NCBI GenBank assembly: GCA_910579335.1
Contig: CAJTUQ010000073.1
Span: 269 to 14,867 of the forward strand
Direction of reading: 5' to 3'
DNA: 14,599 nt
Origin: an uncultured Dorea sp.
GTDB lineage: Bacteria > Bacillota > Clostridia > Lachnospirales > Lachnospiraceae
The notes under the pieces were generated by a model. The model searched no databases. It saw nothing but the letters and a program-made list of their open reading frames with translations, and had not been told where the DNA came from. The position numbers were made by a program, and so were the translations under genes. Each line of letters begins with the position of its first letter. Positions within the stretch are counted from its first letter, which is position 1. Below are positions 7,950 to 14,358 of this stretch, piece after piece.

Positions 7950-7979
7950 CCTATCACCTTTTTCTTTTGTGCTAGGTAT

Positions 7980-8008
7980 ACTATAACACAATCAAAAGGA
8001 GCTTACAA
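7980..8008 (-). promoter_or_regulatory. Promoter of the gntR-clpC-radA operon
   Basis: On the minus strand there is TTGTAA (8003-8008 on plus), a 17-base spacer, then TATAGT (7980-7985). The -35 lies inside one arm of the hairpin at 7995-8028. The predicted start near 7973 leaves a leader of about 25 bases before the GntR start codon. I see no CtsR-type heptad repeat and no CIRCE element here. Confidence 0.7.
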
Positions 8009-8028
8009 CCGAAATTGTAAGCCCCTTT
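7995..8028 (-). terminator. Hairpin after ald; probable terminator and possible GntR operator
   Basis: GCTTACAA (8001-8008) and TTGTAAGC (8015-8022) form a perfect 8-bp inverted repeat around a 6-base loop. It extends past one A-C mismatch with AAAGG (7995-7999) / CCTTT (8024-8028). Read leftward, the stem ends in CCTTTTG, a modest U-tract, 35 bases after the ald stop, as expected for a terminator. The same palindrome covers the -35 of the next operon, so it could also be the binding site of the GntR regulator. Confidence 0.7.
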
Positions 8029-8062
8029 CGCAACTTTGAAGGAATTAAGTTAGGAAAATGTC

Positions 8063-9184
8063 TTAGTTAGCGATAGACTTGATATCTACATACTCATAGC
8101 AGTCGAAGCTGTCGGCAACGTTCTTGCATGTGAGTTTTCCGTCATAAGTATTGATTGCGGAGTAGATAACGTCATTATCTTTACAAGCCTGCTCCAGACC
8201 TTTGTTAGCAATCTGAAGTCCATAGCTGAGCGTAGCATTGGTAAGTGCGATGGTCGATGTTCTCGGAACCGCTCCCGGCATATTGCCTACACAGTAATGA
8301 ACAACTCCGTCAACTACGAAAATCGGGTCGTCATGGTAAGTAACCTTCGTAGTCTCGCCGCATCCGCCCTGGTCAACTGCAACATCCACAAATACAGCGC
8401 CCGGCTTCATCTCTTTGAGATATTTCTTCTTGAAAAGCTTCGGAGCTGCTTTTCCCGGAATCAATACGGAACCGATTACAAGGTCAGCCTCCTTAACAGC
8501 TTTCTCTATATTCGCATCTGTAGAAACCAATGTCTGGATACGCGCCCCGAAAATGTCGTCAAGGTATGCCAGCCTCGGAATGCTGATATCCATAATCGTT
8601 ACGTTAGCTCCCATGCCGACAGCTATCTTACATGCGTTCGTTCCAACATTACCGCCGCCGAGGATTACGATGTTCGCCTTCGGAGTTCCCGGTACGCCTG
8701 CAAGAAGCACGCCCTCGCCGCCAAATGTCTTCTCAAGGTACTTAGCGCCCTCCTGAATACTGAGACGCCCTGCAATCTGGCTCATCGGTGCAAGCAGCGG
8801 CAGCCCGCCGTTTCTTGGGTCAAACAATGTCTCGTAAGCAACGCCCTTTACCTTTGCATTAAGAAGCGCATCTGTCTGCGGCTTATCTGCAGCAAGATGA
8901 AGATATGTATAGAGAATCAGACCCTCGTGGAATAACGGATACTCCTCCGGAAGGGGCTCTTTAACCTTAATCATCATATCTACAGTATCCCATACTTCCT
9001 TTGCAGCGTCAATCATCTTAGCGCCTGCTGCTTCATATTCATCATCCATAAATCCGGAGCCTTCTCCGGCACTTTTCTCAATATATACTTCATGGCCTGC
9101 ATTTACATAACTCTTTACGTTATCCGGAGTCATACCTACACGAAATTCATTGTTTTTAATCTCTTTTACGCATCCTACTTTCAC
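8063..9184 (-). CDS. ald: Alanine dehydrogenase
   Basis: The product is 373 aa from GTG at 9184, with AGGAGG 9 bases upstream. The enzyme interconverts L-alanine plus NAD and pyruvate plus ammonia plus NADH in the cytoplasm, letting the cell use alanine or dispose of pyruvate and ammonia. Family landmarks are present: R15 (EFRVGMTP), K75 (IKVKEP) and H96 (YLHLA) for pyruvate binding and catalysis, the nucleotide-binding loop ILGGGNVG (174-181) with the acidic end of the second strand at D199 (TIMDI), and D271 in AVDQGG. The length equals that of other bacterial Ald proteins, with no sign of damage. It diverges from an rpiR-type regulator across a control region with repeated palindromes, so that regulator is the natural candidate to control it. 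Confidence 0.96.
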   Translation of the reverse strand: MKVGCVKEIKNNEFRVGMTPDNVKSYVNAGHEVYIEKSAGEGSGFMDDEYEAAGAKMIDAAKEVWDTVDMMIKVKEPLPEEYPLFHEGLILYTYLHLAADKPQTDALLNAKVKGVAYETLFDPRNGGLPLLAPMSQIAGRLSIQEGAKYLEKTFGGEGVLLAGVPGTPKANIVILGGGNVGTNACKIAVGMGANVTIMDISIPRLAYLDDIFGARIQTLVSTDANIEKAVKEADLVIGSVLIPGKAAPKLFKKKYLKEMKPGAVFVDVAVDQGGCGETTKVTYHDDPIFVVDGVVHYCVGNMPGAVPRTSTIALTNATLSYGLQIANKGLEQACKDNDVIYSAINTYDGKLTCKNVADSFDCYEYVDIKSIAN

Positions 9185-9254
9185 TTGACTTTACCTCCTA
9201 AATATTGTGTGAAATTGCACTTCCAACCGGTTCGGCCAGTCTCGGCCGCTTTGG

Positions 9255-9270
9255 TGAATAATATTTTTCA
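9255..9270. promoter_or_regulatory. Palindrome copy 1 (putative operator)
   Basis: TGAATAATATTTTTCA is a palindrome of the form TGAANAATATTNTTCA, with only the fifth pair unmatched. It lies in the predicted ald leader. A near-identical copy is centred exactly 30 bp away. Confidence 0.6.
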
Positions 9271-9284
9271 GCTTCGTTATTTTG

Positions 9285-9300
9285 TGAACAATATTATTCA
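9285..9300. promoter_or_regulatory. Palindrome copy 2 (putative operator)
   Basis: TGAACAATATTATTCA has the same form as copy 1 and differs from it only at the two positions that are unpaired in both. Both copies are preceded by TTKG. Centres are 30 bp apart, about three helical turns, so two dimers would bind on the same face of the DNA. Confidence 0.6.
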
Positions 9301-9316
9301 TTTGTCTCTAAAACTT

Positions 9317-9345
9317 ATAATAGCACACCTGTCTATATTATTCAA
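9317..9345 (-). promoter_or_regulatory. Predicted ald promoter
   Basis: On the minus strand there is TTGAAT (9340-9345), a 17-base spacer, then TATTAT (9317-9322). A start near 9310 would place palindrome copy 2 at about +10 to +25 and copy 1 at about +40 to +55, positions suited to repression. The leader would be about 125 bases. Confidence 0.5.
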
Positions 9346-9393
9346 TAAAAGTTATTTTTTTCACAAAGCTTTAAATTGTTATTATTTTCTTTT

Positions 9394-9409
9394 AATTGTA
9401 TTTACAATT
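9394..9409. promoter_or_regulatory. Palindrome overlapping the RpiR promoter
   Basis: AATTGTA-TT-TACAATT is a perfect palindrome unlike the two beside ald. Its right arm continues into ACAATTTAA (9404-9412), which also pairs with TTAAATTGT at 9371-9379, so three AATTGT half-sites are present. It overlaps the likely -35 of the regulator gene, suggesting an autoregulatory or second-factor site. Confidence 0.5.
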
Positions 9410-9430
9410 TAACTTGCATATTTGGATAAT
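9401..9430 (+). promoter_or_regulatory. Tentative promoter of the RpiR regulator
   Basis: TTTACA (9401-9406), an 18-base spacer and GATAAT (9425-9430) fit a weak sigma-A promoter. Other -10-like sequences nearby (TAATAG near 9447) make the exact choice uncertain. Confidence 0.35.
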
Positions 9431-9468
9431 TCATGGTTAAATTGATAATAGAATACGGAGGTACCTGT

Positions 9469-10326
9469 ATGAAAGAATTGAGAGAAATTATTAATAATGC
9501 CAGGCTGACTAAGACACAGCGAATGATTGCCGCATATATTCTGGACAATTCCGCAGACGCATGCTTTATGACTTCTACGGAAATTGCTGAAACACTGGGC
9601 GTCAGCGAATCTTCTGTCATCCGTTTCAGCCGTTCCCTCGGATACAGCGGATTTATGGCATTCCAAAAATCTCTGAGAAAGAATTACCAAGATAAAGTCT
9701 TAAGTATTTCCAGCACAATTACGGTTCCTTCTCAAAGAATCGCACAGCAGACAAAGCTGGGCAGCGACACAGATTACATCGACCGGCATTTTAAAATTAC
9801 AGCAAAAAATCTGGAGTCCGTATTTATCAACAATACATCGAATCTATTTGAAGAAGCTGCGGATGTCATTATATCAAGCAAACGGAAATATATCGCGGCC
9901 TCCCGCGGCGACACCTGTCTGTGCAACTATTTCCTGCTTTATTTAAAGCAGATGGTTCCGCACGTAGTTATGACAAATACCGCGGCGCTAAGCCCCATCG
10001 ACCACATGTGCAACATCGCCAAAGAAGACTGCCTGATTATATTCAGCTTTCCGCGCTACTCTTCCGTCGATGAAGTGACCGCGCAGATGGCTTATGACGC
10101 AGGGGCAAAAATCATCGTTGTCACCGACAAGCCAAGCGCCCTTCTCGCACCGTACGCAACGGTTCTTTTTACGGTTTCCGTTGACAGCAATTCCTTTTTC
10201 AACTCATTGACCGGACCGCAGTTTATCGCAGAGGCGCTGCTTGAGACGATAAGCCACAAAGTCAAAGGTGTCGAGAAACGCCTGAAACGTATTGACAAAT
10301 ATCTCGGAAAACTGGGAAACTACTGA
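9469..10326 (+). CDS. RpiR/MurR-family transcriptional regulator with SIS domain
   Basis: The product is 285 aa from ATG at 9469, with GGAGG 7 bases upstream. This is preferred to an in-frame ATG at 9433 that has no ribosome binding site. The N-terminal RpiR helix-turn-helix occupies about 1-77, with the recognition region MTSTEIAETLGVSESSVIRF (34-53) followed by SRSLGYSGF. A linker leads to a sugar-isomerase (SIS) fold at about 122-260 (ADVIISSKRKYIAASRGD, CLIIFSFPRYSS, AKIIVVTDKPSALL). In this family the SIS domain binds a phosphosugar-like effector. The C-terminus ends in a basic helix. It is divergent from ald and lies 41 bases before a broken AraC regulator, so it may control ald, itself or the genes to the right. 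The family usually governs sugar or amino-sugar genes; a link to alanine would be unusual. Confidence 0.9.
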   Translation: MKELREIINNARLTKTQRMIAAYILDNSADACFMTSTEIAETLGVSESSVIRFSRSLGYSGFMAFQKSLRKNYQDKVLSISSTITVPSQRIAQQTKLGSDTDYIDRHFKITAKNLESVFINNTSNLFEEAADVIISSKRKYIAASRGDTCLCNYFLLYLKQMVPHVVMTNTAALSPIDHMCNIAKEDCLIIFSFPRYSSVDEVTAQMAYDAGAKIIVVTDKPSALLAPYATVLFTVSVDSNSFFNSLTGPQFIAEALLETISHKVKGVEKRLKRIDKYLGKLGNY

Positions 10327-10367
10327 TATATGATTTATAATTCCTTTAGTAAAAGGCGGAAATCAGC

Positions 10368-11209
10368 ATGGAAGATTCTTATGTACTGCAATTAACCGGA
10401 AAAAAATTCTCAGATATATATTTATGCTACTGCGGCTACGCCGACTGTGAACCCGGCCACAGCTTCGGGCCGTCGGTCCGCCCTAACTACCTGATTCATT
10501 ATATACTGAAAGGAAAAGGGACGTACCGCACCGGCGGCAAGGAATACCGGCTGGAGGCCGGATACGGTTTTTTAATCGAGCCCCGCATCCAGACCTTTTA
10601 CCAGGCGGACCTCGCAGAGCCGTGGAGCTATATCTGGATAGGATTCGACGGGAGCAATGCCGGAAAGTATCTGGACGACGCAGGGCTCAACCGCCACCAT
10701 CCTGTTTTTAAGTGCGGCTACAAAGAAGAATTAAAGCGTATCGTCTTTGATATGCTGAAAAACAACATTTCCACAACTACGCACCGTTTTCTCCTCCAAA
10801 GCCTCATTCTGTCAATCCTCCTGCATTACAGAACGGAGAAAACCCCTACATACTTCAGGCAGTGGAATTTATCCAAAATAATTACTCCTTCCCAATCCAT
10901 GTGACGGACATTGCCAATTACGTTTGTATTAACCGGAGCTATCTGTATACTCTGTTTAAGACGCACCTGGGGGTCTCCCCCCAGGATTATCTTGCAAATT
11001 ACCGCATCTCCCAGGCGACGGAGCTTCTCACGGTGACAGACCTGTCGATTGAAAGCATCGCCCTGTCCTGCGGGTATACGGACCCTTTAATTTTTTCAAA
11101 GGTATTTAAAACAAAAAAAGGACGGACGCCGTCCCGTTACCGAAAAGAAATACTCACTCTGAATAAGACGAAGCTGCAAAATAAAATCGATACCTTGAAA
11201 AGACTGTAG
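10368..11209 (+). pseudogene. AraC-family regulator broken by a one-base frameshift
   Basis: Two overlapping frames together make one normal AraC/XylS regulator of about 280 aa. The first (from ATG 10368, weak AAAGG upstream) holds the N-terminal sugar-sensing cupin-like domain: 'RPNYLIHYILKGKGTYRTGG', 'GFLIEP', 'PWSYIWIGFDG'. It reads sensibly to about E157/K158 and then drifts into a non-family tail ending at 10904. The second frame is coherent from about 10841 (NPYILQAVEFIQNNYSFPIH) and carries both helix-turn-helix motifs ('VTDIANYVCINRSYLYTLFK' and 'IESIALSCGYTDPLIFSKVF' before GRTPSRYR). The shift lies in 10836-10844 (GAGAAAACC); one base added to the A4 run would restore a single frame. 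Next to alpha-galactosidase, the intact protein would be an MsmR/RafR-like activator. A sequencing error cannot be excluded. Confidence 0.88.
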
Positions 11210-11227
11210 GAGCTCCTGCAGTCTTTT
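11198..11227 (+). terminator. Perfect-hairpin terminator over the AraC stop codon
   Basis: AAAAGACTG (11198-11206) pairs with CAGTCTTTT (11219-11227). The interior AGGAGCTCCT is itself a palindrome joined by a T-G wobble, so the whole 30 bases form one stem. The AraC stop codon TAG (11207-11209) sits inside it. T4 then AACATTTT follows. It separates the regulator from alpha-galactosidase and should work in both directions. Confidence 0.75.
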
Positions 11228-11233
11228 AACATT

Positions 11234-11289
11234 TTGACTGTTTTCTTCAACATATGTTTCTATTAATTTCATGCCTTTTTTTCTATACT
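11234..11289 (+). promoter_or_regulatory. Probable alpha-galactosidase promoter region
   Basis: TATACT (11284-11289) is a good -10 about 37 bases before the start codon, but no -35 matches at 16-18 bases upstream. A missing -35 is common at AraC-activated promoters. A TTGACT at 11234-11239 lies further upstream with no good -10 partner. The palindrome AACATATGTT (about 11239-11248) lies in between and could be an activator site. I see no clear cre site. Confidence 0.4.
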
Positions 11290-11325
11290 CTATATCAATA
11301 ATTTTAAATTTCGGAGGAATCGGCA

Positions 11326-13554
11326 ATGAGTATATTATTCAATGATAAGACACGTACCTTTCATTTGTACAATGATTCTGTCAGCTATATTATGACCGTG
11401 CTCGAAAGCGGACAGATGGCACAGCTTTATTTTGGAAAACGGATTCACCACTCGGAGGATTTTTCACATTTTCTTGAGTTCGCTTTCCGCCCTATGACGT
11501 CTTATCTCTATGATAACGACTATAAATTCACTCTGGAGCATATCAATCAGGAATACGGCGTATTCGGCTCCACAGATTACAGAGACCCGGCAGCGGAAGT
11601 TCTTCAAAAAGACGGAAGCCGCATTTCGGATTTCCAGTACCAGACTTACTCCATCGAAAAAGGAAAACCTGTTCTGCCCGGACTTCCGGCAACCTACACG
11701 GAAGACGACAACGAAGCCGAAACTCTGACGCTTCTTTTAAAGGACGCAGTGAACGGACTTACTTTAAAACTGTTTTACACCATATTTACAGAGGGCGGCA
11801 TCATCGCAAGAAGCGCTGCTTTTGTAAATGAAGGAACCGAAGCTCTTCATTTGACAAGAGCCATGAGTCTCTGCATGGACCTGCCGGACTGCAACTATGA
11901 ATTTGTTCATTTTTCCGGGGCTTGGGGAAGGGAGCGCCACATGAAGACAAGAGTCCTTGAACAGGGCGTCCAGTCTGTAGGAAGCGTGCGCGGCCACTCC
12001 TCCCACAACCACAATCCTTTTGTCATATTGAAGCGCCCGGACGCCACGGAATTTCAGGGCGAAGCTATCGGCTTCAGCCTTGTCTACAGCGGAAACTTCC
12101 TTGCACAGGCGGAAGTGAGCACTCACAATGAGACGCGGCTCCTTCTCGGCATCCATCCGCACTGGTTCGACTGGAAGCTGGAGCCCGGCGAAACCTTCCA
12201 GACGCCGGAAGCTGTCATGGTGTATTCTGACAAAGGCTTAAACCACTTAAGCCAAACTTTCCACAAGCTGTATCAGACACGGCTTGCCAGAGGATATTGG
12301 AGAGACAAGGCGCGCCCGATTCTTATCAATAACTGGGAGGCTACTTATTTTGATTTTACAGAAGACAGGCTTGTAGAGATTGCCGCAAAAGCAAAATCCT
12401 GCGGCGTCGAGCTTTTTGTTTTGGACGACGGCTGGTTCGGCGGACGCCGCCACGAAAAGGCGGGACTTGGCGACTGGATAGCAAACCCAGAGCTTCTTCC
12501 GGCGGGAATCACCGGACTTGCCCAGAGAATTGAAGACATCGGCATGAAATTCGGCCTTTGGTTTGAACCGGAAATGGTAAATAAAGATTCCGAACTCTAC
12601 AGGAAACATCCGGACTGGATACTGAAAACTCCAAACAGGAGCGCTTCCCACGGACGTTTCCAATATGTTCTGGACTTTTCCAGAAAGGAAGTCGTAGACT
12701 GCGTCTATGACATGATGGCAAAGATTTTAAGCGAGGCCAAAGTCTCCTATGTGAAGTGGGATATGAACCGCAGCATCACGGAATGCTACAGCGCCGCTCT
12801 CCCGGCCGACAGGCAGGGCGAGGTGTTCCACAGATACATTCTCGGCGTCTATGACCTTTATGAACGGCTGACCTCAAGATTCCCGCAGGTACTTTTTGAA
12901 TCCTGCGCAAGCGGCGGCGCGCGCTTTGACCCCGGAATCCTCTACTATGCGCCGCAGGGCTGGACCAGCGACGACTCTGACGCTATAGAGCGCTTAAAGA
13001 TTCAGTACGGCACATCCTACTGCTATCCTGTCAGCTGTATGGGAAGCCATGTGTCTGTAACTCCGAATCATCAGGTATTTAGAAATACGCCTCTGCATAC
13101 AAGGGCAAACGTCGCATACTTCGGAACCTTTGGCTACGAGCTGGATCTGAATAAGCTGACGGAGGAAGAACAGGAAGAAGTAAAAGAACAAATCATGTTT
13201 ATGAAGCAGTACCGCCGCCTGTTCCAGTTTGGTACCTTCTACCGCTTAAGCAGCCCGTTCAAAGGGGATGGTTCCGCTTCCTGGATGGTTGTAAGCGAAG
13301 ATAAAAAAGAAGCCATCGTAGGTGTATATAAAGTATTGAACGGAGCCAACATGCCATTTACAAGAGTCGCTCTGAAAGGTTTAAATCCTGACCTCTGCTA
13401 CAGAAATTCAGTGGACGGCAAAAGCCGCTACGGCGACGAACTTATGAACGCCGGACTGATTACTACCGATTCCAGCGTCGGGGAGATGGCTATGGGAAAC
13501 ATACCGACCTGCGACTTCGATTCCAGACTGTTTATTTTAAAGGCGGAAGACTAA
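11326..13554 (+). CDS. aga: GH36 alpha-galactosidase
   Basis: The product is 742 aa, the normal length for the long GH36 (AgaA/RafA) group, from ATG with GGAGG 8 bases ahead. It removes terminal alpha-1,6-galactose from raffinose, melibiose, stachyose and related sugars by a retaining mechanism. An N-terminal beta-supersandwich (to about 330) is followed by a TIM barrel with LFVLDDGWFGGR (D367/D368), the nucleophile D479 in KWDMNR and the acid/base D549 in WTSDDSDAIER, then a C-terminal beta domain. CASGGARFDPGILYYAPQ is the usual substrate-binding stretch. No signal peptide is present, so the enzyme acts on imported sugar in the cytoplasm. It stands behind its own promoter region and is followed 33 bases later by a membrane-protein gene. 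Confidence 0.96.
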   Translation: MSILFNDKTRTFHLYNDSVSYIMTVLESGQMAQLYFGKRIHHSEDFSHFLEFAFRPMTSYLYDNDYKFTLEHINQEYGVFGSTDYRDPAAEVLQKDGSRISDFQYQTYSIEKGKPVLPGLPATYTEDDNEAETLTLLLKDAVNGLTLKLFYTIFTEGGIIARSAAFVNEGTEALHLTRAMSLCMDLPDCNYEFVHFSGAWGRERHMKTRVLEQGVQSVGSVRGHSSHNHNPFVILKRPDATEFQGEAIGFSLVYSGNFLAQAEVSTHNETRLLLGIHPHWFDWKLEPGETFQTPEAVMVYSDKGLNHLSQTFHKLYQTRLARGYWRDKARPILINNWEATYFDFTEDRLVEIAAKAKSCGVELFVLDDGWFGGRRHEKAGLGDWIANPELLPAGITGLAQRIEDIGMKFGLWFEPEMVNKDSELYRKHPDWILKTPNRSASHGRFQYVLDFSRKEVVDCVYDMMAKILSEAKVSYVKWDMNRSITECYSAALPADRQGEVFHRYILGVYDLYERLTSRFPQVLFESCASGGARFDPGILYYAPQGWTSDDSDAIERLKIQYGTSYCYPVSCMGSHVSVTPNHQVFRNTPLHTRANVAYFGTFGYELDLNKLTEEEQEEVKEQIMFMKQYRRLFQFGTFYRLSSPFKGDGSASWMVVSEDKKEAIVGVYKVLNGANMPFTRVALKGLNPDLCYRNSVDGKSRYGDELMNAGLITTDSSVGEMAMGNIPTCDFDSRLFILKAED

Positions 13555-13587
13555 TTTTCGATAAAATTCCGTCAGGAGTATAAAATT

Positions 13588-14232
13588 ATGGACACACAAA
13601 ATAAAAACTATGTAAAACGGGTAACTATGATGCTTATCGGCATCCTCTTCATCGGAATCTGCGTCGGAAGCTTCCGCTTAAGCGAATTTGGCGTAGATGC
13701 CTTCACCTGTATGAATCTTGGAATCAGCGGATTTATACATATGTCATTCGGCACATGGCAGTTGATTATGAATGCAGTCATCCTGGCGGTCATCTTCTTC
13801 ACCGTGCGCCGCTGCATCGGGCTGGGCACCATTGTAAATATGGTGGGAGTGGGCTATCTGGCGGACTTTATCTGCTGGTTATTCCAGGAAGTCCTGAAAA
13901 TAGAAATGACATTGCCTCTGCGTATCATCGCCCTGTTTATCGGCATGCTGTTTGCGGGCATGGGAGTGGCGCTCTACATGGTGGCGGATATGGGAATCGC
14001 TCCATACGACGCCGTAGGCATTATCATCGAAGAGATGACGCATCATAAGCTTAAATATGATAAAGCGCGCGTCATCAGCGACGTCACCGTTGTTATCGTC
14101 GGCGTGGCGTTCTGTCTGATGTCTGGCGGAAAGCTGGGGCTTATCGTCGGAATCGGGACTATCTGCAACGCATTGTTCAACGGGCCGCTGATACAGTTTT
14201 TTAAGACGCACGTGACAGAAAAATTGCTGTAA
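13588..14232 (+). CDS. YczE/YitT-like integral membrane protein
   Basis: The product is 214 aa, with AGGAG 9 bases before the ATG. Hydrophobic segments lie at about 10-29, 56-74, 78-98, 110-133, 162-180 and 182-204. Two internal phrases resemble each other, FGVDAFT (34-40) and MGIAPYDAVG (135-144). This is the duplicated small-residue/Pro/Asp motif seen in the YczE family, whose members are often annotated only as membrane proteins. Transport or regulatory function is not established, and I see no sugar-permease signature. It lies 33 bases downstream of the alpha-galactosidase with only a weak AT stem between (13547-13573) and ends before a strong terminator, so the two are probably co-transcribed. 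A role in handling raffinose-type sugars is possible but unsupported by the protein itself. Confidence 0.8.
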   Translation: MDTQNKNYVKRVTMMLIGILFIGICVGSFRLSEFGVDAFTCMNLGISGFIHMSFGTWQLIMNAVILAVIFFTVRRCIGLGTIVNMVGVGYLADFICWLFQEVLKIEMTLPLRIIALFIGMLFAGMGVALYMVADMGIAPYDAVGIIIEEMTHHKLKYDKARVISDVTVVIVGVAFCLMSGGKLGLIVGIGTICNALFNGPLIQFFKTHVTEKLL

Positions 14233-14266
14233 ATACAAAAAACGCTGCTTTAATTGATTTTGAGAG

Positions 14267-14291
14267 CGGCATTGGTGAAAAGCCAATGCCG
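14267..14291 (+). terminator. Intrinsic terminator after the alpha-galactosidase/membrane-protein pair
   Basis: CGGCATTGG (14267-14275) and CCAATGCCG (14283-14291) form a perfect 9-bp GC-containing stem around the 7-base loop TGAAAAG. The tail TTGTTTCATTT follows. It is 35 bases past the membrane-protein stop. Confidence 0.85.
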
Positions 14292-14358
14292 TTGTTTCAT
14301 TTGAGAAAACAGAAAAATCATAAAACAGAAAAAATCGCAGATATACAGGTGCACAGAC

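Larger units (their letters stand above)
9185..9468. other. Divergent control region between ald and the RpiR regulator
   Basis: This region of about 284 bases is strongly AT-rich apart from a GC-rich patch at about 9224-9250. In the patch CGGCC-AGTCTC-GGCCG can fold into a short hairpin in the ald leader. It also holds the ald ribosome binding site, two copies of a 16-bp palindrome, the predicted ald promoter, a separate palindrome near the regulator, and the RpiR promoter and ribosome binding site. These are listed individually. I see no open frame that looks coding. Confidence 0.6.

Noticed and set aside
7950..8062. A CtsR or CIRCE heat-shock operator ahead of the clpC operon.
   Set aside because: I looked for the CtsR heptad direct repeat and for TTAGCACTC/GAGTGCTAA. 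Neither is present; the only symmetrical element is the hairpin at 7995-8028.
8297..8935. A 212-aa plus-strand open frame inside ald.
   Set aside because: It is fully antisense to a clearly intact alanine dehydrogenase, with no ribosome binding site and no family resemblance.
9185..9310. A riboswitch in the ald leader.
   Set aside because: Apart from the short GC-rich stem near 9229-9249 I see no conserved aptamer-like arrangement, and the leader fits protein operators better.
10836..10844. Programmed -1 ribosomal frameshifting in the AraC gene.
   Set aside because: The sequence GAGAAAACC does not form a proper X-XXY-YYZ slippery heptamer in the incoming frame, and I saw no strong pseudoknot just after it. 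AraC regulators are not known to use this. A one-base deletion or sequencing error is simpler.
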